Positions 16,719 through 23,680 of a DNA stretch of 64,000 nt are shown piece after piece. Within the stretch, counting starts at the first letter, position 1. Every line of letters starts with the position of its first letter. Source of the DNA: Amycolatopsis methanolica 239 (lineage in GTDB: Bacteria; Actinomycetota; Actinomycetes; Mycobacteriales; Pseudonocardiaceae); NCBI RefSeq assembly GCF_000739085.1, contig NZ_CP009110.1, positions 1,240,001 through 1,304,000 of the forward strand. The letters run 5' to 3'. Made by a program: the position numbers and the translations under genes. The notes under the pieces were generated by a model that did not search any database, was not told where the DNA came from, and saw only the letters and a list, made by a program, of their open reading frames with translations.

Positions 16719-17795
16719 GTGACCACTTTGGACAGCAGGGCGCTCAACCGGGCGACGTTGGCTCGCCAGTTGCTCCTCGAGCGGGCCGATCTGCCCGTCG
16801 TGGAGGCGGTGTCGCACCTGTGCGGGTTGCAGGCCCAGGAGCCGCAGGAACCGTTCGTCGGGTTGTGGTCGCGGCTTCGGGGCTTCCAGCCGGCCGCGCT
16901 TGACGAGCTGCTGACCGGCAGGCGAGTCGTGCGCACGCACCTCATGCGCCGCACCATTCACCTCGTCACGGCGGGCGACGTCCTGGCCTGGCGGAGCCGC
17001 CACGACGCGATGCTGCGCCAGCGGGTGCTCGGCGTCTACCGCCGCGAGCTGGACGGCGTGGATCCCGGCGGGGTGGCCGCGGCGGCGCGGGCGGAGCTGG
17101 CCCGTGACGAGCCGCGCACGATGGCCGACATCGGGCGGGCGCTCGCCGGGCGCTGGCCGTCCGCGGGGCCACGGCCGCTGGGCGAACTCGCGATCGCGGC
17201 GCTCGTGCCGACGGTGCAGGTGCCGCCGCGGGGGCTGTGGCGCGCCAAGGCCGGCGTCCGCAACGCCCGGCTGTCCTCCTGGCTGGGATGCGACGTCGAC
17301 CCGCTCCCCGAGGACGGCGCCGACCCCATCGGGCAGGCGCTCACGCGCCGCTACCTGGCCGCCTTCGGCCCGGCCACCGGGGCCGACCTGCGGGCCTGGA
17401 GCGGCCTCGCCGGCCTGCCCGCCGCGGTGGCCGCCATCCGCGACGAACTGGTCGCCTTCCGCGACGAACACGGCCGCGAACTCCTCGACCTGCCCGACGC
17501 GCCGCGACCCGACCCCGGCACACTCGCCCCGGTCCGGTTCCTGCCCGCGTTCGACAACGCCATCCTCGGCTACCAGGACCGCAGCCGGATCATCGACGAC
17601 GCCCACCGCAACCTGTCCGTGGCCGGCGAGCGCGTCGTGCTGGTCGACGGCCGAGTCGCCGCCACCTGGACCGTCGGAGCGGACACTGTGACCATCACAC
17701 CGCTGCGCCGCTTCACCCGCGCCGAGCGGACCGCCGTCGACGAGGAGGCCCGGCACCTCACCGCGTTCCTCACCGACGCAGTCCGAACTTCCTGA
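16719..17795 (+). CDS. Winged-helix DNA-binding protein of the AlkZ-like family
   Basis: 358 aa, GTG start with GGGAG about 10 bases upstream. The N-terminus carries LCGLQAQEPQEPFVGLWSRL, which is the QxQ-type region of the AlkZ-like winged-helix family (Pfam HTH_42), and the whole length matches that fold. Some members are DNA glycosylases that unhook interstrand crosslinks (AlkZ, YcaQ) and protect antibiotic producers; most actinobacterial copies are untested. No partner gene is visible. Its intact state contrasts with the decayed genes on its left. Confidence 0.85.
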   Translation: MTTLDSRALNRATLARQLLLERADLPVVEAVSHLCGLQAQEPQEPFVGLWSRLRGFQPAALDELLTGRRVVRTHLMRRTIHLVTAGDVLAWRSRHDAMLRQRVLGVYRRELDGVDPGGVAAAARAELARDEPRTMADIGRALAGRWPSAGPRPLGELAIAALVPTVQVPPRGLWRAKAGVRNARLSSWLGCDVDPLPEDGADPIGQALTRRYLAAFGPATGADLRAWSGLAGLPAAVAAIRDELVAFRDEHGRELLDLPDAPRPDPGTLAPVRFLPAFDNAILGYQDRSRIIDDAHRNLSVAGERVVLVDGRVAATWTVGADTVTITPLRRFTRAERTAVDEEARHLTAFLTDAVRTS

Positions 17796-17969
17796 CCGGC
17801 CCGCGTCATGTCGGCGAGCCTCACCCGGCCTGAGTGGTGTGGCGCGCCGCGACACCTGACGGCATCCGGTTGTGACCCGGATCGCATCCTAAAATGTCGG
17901 TCCGTTCCGCGACATGGCGGGCGGGGCTGCGCCGTCTCCACACCGGAGGAACGAACACGAGGGGGACGG

Positions 17970-18242
17970 ATGATCTGGCGCGGCAGGGTGCGGGTGACAA
18001 ACGGGTCCGCGGTGCTGCGGTGCTACCGCCGCACCGTGTGCGGGTGCGGGCGCAAGCAGCGCAGGCTCCAGGTGTTCGGCACGCCCCTGCGCGACGAGAC
18101 CGGCGCCGTCCGTTCGCCGCGCAGCCTCCGGCGCGCCCTGCGTGCCGCGGCGAAGGCGTGGCAACCGGACCGGACGTGCGACGCGTGCGCCCGCCGGTCA
18201 CGAGCCGGCGTTCTGGACCGGAACAACGCGACCGTGCGCTGA
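17970..18242 (+). CDS. Small Cys-containing basic protein, unknown
   Basis: 90 aa from an ATG with GGGGGACGG immediately upstream. Two cysteine clusters (CYRRTVCGC and CDAC) and many Arg/Lys residues suggest a small zinc-binding nucleic-acid-associated protein, but there is no recognisable domain. It lies 174 bp after the AlkZ-like gene and 73 bp before a small membrane protein on the same strand. The coding evidence is a good ribosome site, correct codon bias and an ending in TGA; function unknown. Confidence 0.55.
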   Translation: MIWRGRVRVTNGSAVLRCYRRTVCGCGRKQRRLQVFGTPLRDETGAVRSPRSLRRALRAAAKAWQPDRTCDACARRSRAGVLDRNNATVR

Positions 18243-18315
18243 CTCACCCGGCGTGGCGGAACCGGGCGCGGTGCCGGCGCGTCCATGCGAGGACAGCCCG
18301 CCGGAAAGGACTCCC

Positions 18316-18705
18316 ATGGCTCAGCCGTATCCCGCCCCACCGCCGCGCCGCCGGTGGCCACTCGTCGTGACCGCCCTCGTGGTGGGGCTCGTGGTCGGCG
18401 CGGGAATCGTCGGGCTGGTCTGGATCGGGTCCGGGCCGGGCGCCGCCGCGGCCGACGCCGACGCTGCCTGCGCGGCAGTGGCGCGCACCACGTCGCTCGA
18501 GCCCGACACCCAGTACGCCGGCTTCCAGCGCTGGGGCGCGGCGTCGCAGCTCGCGGCCGCGGCGGCCGAGCAGGAGCCGCGCTACCAGGCCCTCGCCGAC
18601 GCGTTGAAGGCGCCGCTCGAGATCGTCATGCGGACTTTCGAGGCCTCCGGACCGCAGTTCGACGCGGCGATGAACCGCGCCAGGTCGGCCTGCGACGACC
18701 TCTAG
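18316..18705 (+). CDS. Small membrane-anchored protein, unknown
   Basis: 129 aa. The ATG at 18316 is preceded by GGAAAGGA, giving a Pro-rich N-terminus (MAQPYPAPPPRRRW), one transmembrane helix (about residues 15-38) and an extracytoplasmic domain of about 85 residues, Ala-rich with two Cys (one near each end) that could form a disulphide. The domain is not recognised. Its stop overlaps the stop of the convergent XRE regulator gene by four bases, which is common in compact genomes. Confidence 0.65.
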   Translation: MAQPYPAPPPRRRWPLVVTALVVGLVVGAGIVGLVWIGSGPGAAAADADAACAAVARTTSLEPDTQYAGFQRWGAASQLAAAAAEQEPRYQALADALKAPLEIVMRTFEASGPQFDAAMNRARSACDDL

Positions 18706-19538
18706 GACGTGGTCAGCGGGCGCCCGCCGGTGACCCGCAGGAGGTCCAGCTTGCCGGCGTCCGCGCTGCCCGCCGCCGTCGTGTAGGTGACCACCCGCAG
18801 GTCCGCGCCCGGCACCAGCAGCACGTCGCAGTCGAACAGGATGTCGCCGACCTCGGGGTGCGTGACCGTCTTGCGTTCGGACTCGTGCACGGCCGCCGCG
18901 GTCTGGGTGTCCCAGTACCGGGCGAAGGCGTGCGAAGTTCGGCGCAGCTCCCGCACCAGGCGGTCGAGCTGGGCGTCGGCCGGGTAGCGGGACACGGCGT
19001 CCTTCAGGTCGGCCACGAGCGACATCGCGAACGCCTCCGCGCCGCGCTCCGGCCGCACCGGCGGGGCGGCGCCGGTGAAGACCGCCCGCACCAGGTTGCG
19101 GTCGGATCCCGGGTCCCCGAACAGGGCGGACCACGTGGCGTTCCACCAGACCAACGTCCAGTCCGCGGCGAACACCCCGATCGGCACGTCGCCCAGGCGC
19201 GCGACGAGCCGCTGGACGCCCGGGGGCACGTGCGTGTTCACCGACCCGTCCTGCGGCGGCAGGAGGCCGGCCGCGCGGTAGAGCTGGTCCCGTTCGGGCC
19301 GGGACAACTGCAGCGCCCGGGCCAGCGCGCCGACCACCTGCGCCGACGGGTTCTTCGCGCGGCCCTGCTCCAGGCGCAGCACGTAGTCCACCGACAGCCC
19401 GGCCAGCTGGGCGAGCTCCTCGCGGCGCAGGCCGGGAGCGCGGCGGCCGGTCGTGACGGGCAGGCCGGCATCAGCCGGGGACAGGCGGTCGCGCCAGGCG
19501 CGCACCAGCCTGCCGAAACCGGAGTGGGGGACAGCCAC
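18702..19538 (-). CDS. XRE-family regulator with MmyB-like ligand domain
   Basis: 278 aa, GTG start. An XRE helix-turn-helix (about residues 30-85, LRREELAQLAGLSVDYVLRL) is followed by a MmyB-like PAS-type domain (about 105-270) containing VFAADWTLVWWNATW. MmyB-like regulators sense fatty acids or small ligands and usually control an adjacent divergent oxidoreductase. Exactly that is present: an SDR gene starts 87 bp away on the other strand, with a 12-bp inverted repeat between them. The stop overlaps that of the convergent small membrane protein. Confidence 0.9.
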   Translation of the reverse strand: MAVPHSGFGRLVRAWRDRLSPADAGLPVTTGRRAPGLRREELAQLAGLSVDYVLRLEQGRAKNPSAQVVGALARALQLSRPERDQLYRAAGLLPPQDGSVNTHVPPGVQRLVARLGDVPIGVFAADWTLVWWNATWSALFGDPGSDRNLVRAVFTGAAPPVRPERGAEAFAMSLVADLKDAVSRYPADAQLDRLVRELRRTSHAFARYWDTQTAAAVHESERKTVTHPEVGDILFDCDVLLVPGADLRVVTYTTAAGSADAGKLDLLRVTGGRPLTTS

Positions 19539-19565
19539 GGGTCCATTCTGTCCGCTCCCAGCCGG

Positions 19566-19598
19566 ATCAGCCTGGGTATCGCTGGTCCCCTGGCTGAT
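19566..19598. promoter_or_regulatory. Candidate operator between XRE regulator and SDR gene
   Basis: The inverted repeat ATCAGCCTGGGT - 9 bases - CCCCTGGCTGAT lies in the 87-bp divergent spacer, with arms matching at 10 of 12 positions. Its size, symmetry and place fit a dimer-binding site for the XRE regulator controlling both genes. Binding is inferred, not shown. Confidence 0.5.
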
Positions 19599-19625
19599 GT
19601 CCGCGCCGGGCGGGACGGTGGTCGC

Positions 19626-20507
19626 ATGAGCCACACGATCGTCATGACCGGCGCCAGCCGCGGCATCGGGCGCGTCGCCCTGGACGAAATCCGTCGGCGA
19701 GACCCCGATGCGCACGTGGTCGTCGTCGCGCGGACGGACCTCGGCGACGGCACGGTGACGGCGGACTTGAGTTCGCTGCGCAGCGTCCGGGACGCTGCCA
19801 CCGCGATCCGCGACCGGCTGGACCGCGGCGACCTGCCGCCGCTGCGCGCGTTCGTGGGGAACGCCGGTGTCCAGCACACGAACGCGCTCGTGACGGGGCC
19901 GGAAGGGTTCGAGTCGACCTTCACCGTCAACGTGCTCGCCAACCACGTGTTCGTCCGCGTGCTGCAGGACCGCTTCGCCACGCCAGGGCGGGTCGTGATC
20001 ACCACCAGCGACACCCATTTCGGCGACTTCCGGCACAACCTGGGTCTCGTGCCCGGCCCGGTGTGGCAGTCCCCGGACGTGCTCGCGCGGCCCGGCGCCT
20101 TCCCGGACCCGTCGAGCGCGGCCGCCGGGCGCACCGCGTACTCGACCAGCAAACTGGCCACCATCCACCTGGTGCACGAGTCCGCGCGCCGGCTGCCGCC
20201 CGGGGTCACCGCCGTGGCCTACAACCCCGCGTTCGTGCCCGGCACCGGACTCACCCGCGACGCCGGTCCGGTCGTCCGGTTCGCGGTGCGCCGGATCCTG
20301 CCCGCGATGACCTGGACTCCGTGGGCGACCAGTCCCGCCGCCGCCGGCCGCTACCTGGCCGACGTCATCCTCGGGGCGATCGACGCGCCGAATGGGTCCT
20401 ATGTGGACCTTGGCGCGGTCGTCCCGTCCTCCCCGGAGTCCTACGACCCGCGGCGCGAGCGGGAGCTCTGGGATGCGGCCGAGCGGTTAACCGGGGTCGG
20501 GGTGTAA
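19626..20507 (+). CDS. Short-chain dehydrogenase/reductase
   Basis: 293 aa. The ATG gives a correct Rossmann start, with the nucleotide-binding TGASRGIG (residues 8-15), NAGV, and the catalytic YSTSK (YxxxK) near residue 171. The C-terminal extension (SYVDLGAV and beyond) is typical of the longer protochlorophyllide-reductase-like SDRs in actinomycetes. Divergent from the MmyB-like regulator and probably repressed or induced by it. Substrate unknown. Confidence 0.9.
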   Translation: MSHTIVMTGASRGIGRVALDEIRRRDPDAHVVVVARTDLGDGTVTADLSSLRSVRDAATAIRDRLDRGDLPPLRAFVGNAGVQHTNALVTGPEGFESTFTVNVLANHVFVRVLQDRFATPGRVVITTSDTHFGDFRHNLGLVPGPVWQSPDVLARPGAFPDPSSAAAGRTAYSTSKLATIHLVHESARRLPPGVTAVAYNPAFVPGTGLTRDAGPVVRFAVRRILPAMTWTPWATSPAAAGRYLADVILGAIDAPNGSYVDLGAVVPSSPESYDPRRERELWDAAERLTGVGV

Positions 20508-20555
20508 CCTATTTGACTGCTCGGAAAGCCTTGCGCCGCAAGCTAAACTGCGCGC

Positions 20556-21065
20556 ATGGGAGTGAAGGCGAAGATCGGGTCCGCCGGTGCGGCGCTGGTG
20601 GTCGCGGCGGGTGTGGCGTGGTCGCTGGGCCCGGGGCTGAACGGGTTGAGCGACGACGCGCCGGCGATCGCGCTCGGGATCGGCGTCCGGCCGCCCGCGG
20701 TCGCGCCGCCGGCCGAGACGTCCGTCGCCCCGCCCGCGCCGGAAGTCACCCGGCCCGCGCCGGACCAGGTCGGCGGGGTCCGGCCGGTGAACCGGCCGGG
20801 CACGGCGGTTCCGCTGGTTCCGTTGCCGTCGATGCCGGCGCCCGCGGTGCCGGGCGCGCCCGGGATGCCCGCGCCCGACGTGCCGCCGAGTGTGCCGCAG
20901 CAGCCGGGGGCGCCGTCCGCGCCCGCGGAACCCACCTCCCCGGCGACGCCCACCCCGTCCCCGGCGCCCCCGCCCGACGCGACGCCGACCCAGCCGGCGA
21001 GCGGCTGCGTGTCGGACACTCGGCTGGGTTCGCTGATCTGCGGGATCGCGGGCGTACTCAGCTGA
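20556..21065 (+). CDS. Secreted or anchored Pro/Ala-rich protein
   Basis: 169 aa. An N-terminal hydrophobic segment (about residues 5-25) precedes a long low-complexity Pro-Ala-Thr-rich stretch (about 45-145) and a short tail with two Cys (GCVSDTRLGSLICG) that may form a disulphide. Such proteins are often wall-spanning linkers; no catalytic domain is seen. The short spacer upstream contains the palindrome CTTGCGCCGCAAG (20530-20542), which could be a small operator or hairpin. Function unknown. Confidence 0.6.
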   Translation: MGVKAKIGSAGAALVVAAGVAWSLGPGLNGLSDDAPAIALGIGVRPPAVAPPAETSVAPPAPEVTRPAPDQVGGVRPVNRPGTAVPLVPLPSMPAPAVPGAPGMPAPDVPPSVPQQPGAPSAPAEPTSPATPTPSPAPPPDATPTQPASGCVSDTRLGSLICGIAGVLS

Positions 21066-21149
21066 TCGCTGTCCCCGGTCACTCCCGTCGGTGGCCGTCG
21101 ATCCGTGAGCCGGCGGAGACACCGGGGTGGCCGATCGGGGCTCGCGAGC

Positions 21150-21845
21150 CGCTTTCGGAACATCCACTGGTCGCGATCACCAGGCGGTAGCCGACGTCCA
21201 GCGAATCCCGGTCCAGGAGATCGGTGCCACGTGCCGGAGCCGAGGTCCTCGGCCAGTCTGCGCACCGCGAGGCGAACCACGTCCGCCGGCAGCGCCGCGA
21301 CGCCGGACATGCCCGCCCGCACGTCGTCGTCCAGGTAGCTGTGCGGGCGGCGCCAGTAGGCGGCCAGGAAACCGTCGGTGCAGTCCCACGGGACGGGGAC
21401 CGGCTGGACCACCACCCGCCGGTCGGGGGCCGCTCAGCCCGCGGACCACGGTACTAGCGGACGAGCCAGTACCGCGCCATCACCTCGACGTCCCACGTGA
21501 ACACCACCTGCCGCCCGGACACGCGGCGCCGGCCGCCGGGCCGCGCCAGTGGCGCACGGTCAGCACGGCGAGCGCGGCGTCGAGCCGGTCGTCGACGCAG
21601 GGCAGGTGCCCGGCGACCGCGCACCCGGCCGGGGCCGAGCCCGGCGGTCGCTGGCGCAGCATCGTCGCCGACGGTTCGACCGCCAGCACGTTCCGGCCGT
21701 CCGGTTCGTACGATCCGGCGCCCGCGCCGACGTTCAGCACCGTCGCGGCCGCGCCGAGCGCGGCGTGCACCTGGCGGGCGATCCGCGGATCCGGCTGCCG
21801 CACCGCGGAGTAGCCGCGGCCGAGCGAGCGGTAGGCGTCGGCCAT
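21150..21845 (-). pseudogene. Class I SAM methyltransferase, broken
   Basis: The first part (from an ATG at 21845) has YRSLGRGYSAVRQPDPRIA and the SAM-binding VLNVGAGAGSYEP. Later parts lie in other frames: VVFTWDVEVMARYWLVR, then CTDGFLAAYWRRPHSYLDD, then LLDRDSLDVGYRLVIA at the end. Pieces of the normal middle are also shorter than expected, so there are several frameshifts and a probable deletion. Such methyltransferases of about 250 aa are common in actinomycetes. No working product is expected. Confidence 0.8.
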
Positions 21846-21910
21846 CCCGGCACCCTAGCTCGATGCGGTGATGAGTGCGTCGATCCGGGGGATGCGGGTA
21901 TCGCCGAGCC

Positions 21911-22360
21911 ATGCGTGCATCGGTGCTCCTTCCCGTACTGGCGATCGCGTTCGTGCCGGCCACCGCTGCGGCACAAGAGATTCCAACGTTCGACGGCCGC
22001 GACTGCCCGCAGGACAGTCTGTGCCTGTACCGGGACCACGGCTTCACCGGCGGCGGTCTGGCCCTGCGACCGGGTGACCGGATCGACGACCTCGCCACCC
22101 ACGACCTCGCCGACCGGATCTCGTCCTGGACCAACGACACCGGCGTCACCAACGTCCAAGGTCGGGGTGAAGATCACTTCCCGGACCGCCGCCCCGGCCC
22201 GGCCCGCATGCGGCCCGCGGTGGGCCTCTGCCCGGACACCGGCCGCGGACGGCTGTCCTACGAGCGCGCGGAGTACCTGTTCAAACAGGCGACGCGCGCG
22301 CTGGCCCCCGCCGGGCGCGGCTTCACGCTGCGGCAGCTGTGGTCGGGGCGGGGCGTGTAG
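21911..22360 (+). pseudogene. I36-type peptidase inhibitor N-terminus joined to tyrosine recombinase C-terminal remnant
   Basis: A signal peptide (RASVLLPVLAIAFVPATAAA) leads into half of a peptidase inhibitor family I36 domain: CPQDSLCLYRDHGFTGGGLA and SSWTNDTG. At about 22160 the sequence changes to PDRRPGPARMRP, LCPDTGRGRLSYERAEYLFK and GFTLRQL, which resembles the region just before the HxLRH box of actinobacterial tyrosine recombinases. The recombinase part breaks off before its catalytic Arg/His/Tyr. The 149-codon frame is therefore a chance fusion of two truncated genes, not a working inhibitor. Confidence 0.6.
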
Positions 22361-22475
22361 TGGTGGGCCTGCACGGCTGGGGCGGGTGATGTTCGTTGGC
22401 CGGGCGCGGCTGCACGTCTCCCGGTCACCGGCGCCGCTCATGAGCGGTGGCTGCGGTCGGGCCTGCGATGGGAGT

Positions 22476-23486
22476 TCAGGTCAAGGCCAGCAGCCGCAGC
22501 CACTCCCGATCCGCGCCCTCCGCCGTGAGCAGCGCGGCCAGCACTCCGGTGGCTCCGGTGAGCAGGCTGAGGTCCACCATCGCGAGCACCTCGGGCAACC
22601 GTGCGTGCAGGAACCGGAGCAGGCGGTCCCGCAGGACGCCGCCGACGGGGGCGCGCCCCGCGAAGGCGTCGGCGATCAGCAGGACCCCCGCGGCGCCGTG
22701 GCAGAGGCTCAGCGGGTTGTCGTTCAGGTGCACCTCCTCGTCGTACGCCGCGCACAACGTGTCCATCGCCCGCAGGCCGGCTTCCGCGAACAAGCCGCCC
22801 GCCGTCCACAGTGCCCACGCGATCCCGGGCGTGCCGTAGCACCACGCCTGCCGCCGCACCACCGCACGCCGCGCGCCGTCCGGGCGGGAGCGCCACGACA
22901 CGACGCCCAGCTCGTCCGTCTCCTGGTGCTCGACCAGCCACGACGCCAGATCCGGCGACCCGCCCGGCCCCAGCGCGGCCAGCGGGCCCGCCACCCCGTG
23001 CGCCAGCCCGGTGACGACCCCACCCCGCGCCCACGCCGGCGCGGCCCCGCCGATGCGGAAACCCTCGGGCACAGCCAGCGCGGCCAGGTGCTCTCGCGCC
23101 GCCTGCGCTCCGGGCAGCACCGCCAGCAAGCCGGCCGGCCCGGAAACCAGGTCGTAATCGGCGAACCCGACCTCGCGCGACCGCCAGCGGCCGTCCGCCG
23201 CCAGCCGCGCCGCAGCCCGGTCGGCCAGCGGCCCCAGCGCGGGATCGACCCGCGCGGCCAGGCGCAGTCCGGCCAGGACCCCGGCGAACCCGCCGTGCAG
23301 GCCGGCGCCCGAGCAGCGCGGGATCGCCCGCAACCAGGCCCGCAGCGCCGCCCGGCTCGCCGGGTGGTCGCCGAGCAGCGCGGCGAGCACGGCCGCCCCG
23401 GTATCGGGCGCGGCCGTGCTCGCTTCCTGCTGCTCGGTCCAGGTCGTGAGGACCGTGGCGGCGGCACCGGTCAGCTCCCGCGCCAT
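22476..23486 (-). CDS. LanC-type lanthionine cyclase
   Basis: 336 aa from ATG 23486. LanC proteins fold as an alpha/alpha barrel and bind one zinc with Cys-Cys-His, activating peptide cysteines for addition to dehydrated residues. All three ligands are visible: AWCYGTPG supplies the first Cys and LCHGAAG the second Cys with the His. It is shorter than many LanC proteins (about 400 aa) but includes both motifs and repeated GxxG-type inner helices (GLHGGFAG, GLAHGVAG). It starts 10 bases after the precursor stop and is the last gene of the reverse lanthipeptide operon. Confidence 0.9.
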   Translation of the reverse strand: MARELTGAAATVLTTWTEQQEASTAAPDTGAAVLAALLGDHPASRAALRAWLRAIPRCSGAGLHGGFAGVLAGLRLAARVDPALGPLADRAAARLAADGRWRSREVGFADYDLVSGPAGLLAVLPGAQAAREHLAALAVPEGFRIGGAAPAWARGGVVTGLAHGVAGPLAALGPGGSPDLASWLVEHQETDELGVVSWRSRPDGARRAVVRRQAWCYGTPGIAWALWTAGGLFAEAGLRAMDTLCAAYDEEVHLNDNPLSLCHGAAGVLLIADAFAGRAPVGGVLRDRLLRFLHARLPEVLAMVDLSLLTGATGVLAALLTAEGADREWLRLLALT

Positions 23487-23496
23487 CCCGAACGGG

Positions 23497-23655
23497 TCAG
23501 CACACGAACCAGCTCGACTCTTCGTCACCGCAATACCCGCTGCACAGCAGCAGGGAGGGCGGCTTACCGGTTTCCGGGTCTCCGGAACTGCTGATCCGCG
23601 CGTCCAGACGCTCGACCAGACCGTCCAGTTCGGACAGCTCCAGCGTGGCCTCCAT
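23497..23655 (-). CDS. Class I lanthipeptide precursor peptide (LanA)
   Basis: 52 aa from ATG 23655, with AAGGAG eight bases upstream. The leader is acidic and amphipathic (MEATLELSELDGLVERLDAR), with LSELD in the place where FNLD-type recognition motifs sit in other class I leaders. The core is Ser/Cys-rich: SLLLCSGYCGDEESSWFVC, with Cys at positions 38, 42 and 52 and Ser at 34, 39, 47 and 48. Between them is a flexible GDPETGKPP. Up to three rings are possible; a free or AviCys-type C-terminal Cys is conceivable, but no LanD is seen here. Cleavage site unknown. It lies between the LanB and LanC genes, the expected setting. Confidence 0.8.
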   Translation of the reverse strand: MEATLELSELDGLVERLDARISSSGDPETGKPPSLLLCSGYCGDEESSWFVC

Positions 23656-23680
23656 GATGAACTCCTTCCGTTGGTTTCCT

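Noticed and set aside
18285-19625. Upstream extension of the SDR frame opposite the XRE regulator
   Set aside because: It lies wholly antisense to the regulator gene; the SDR begins at its Rossmann motif at 19626.
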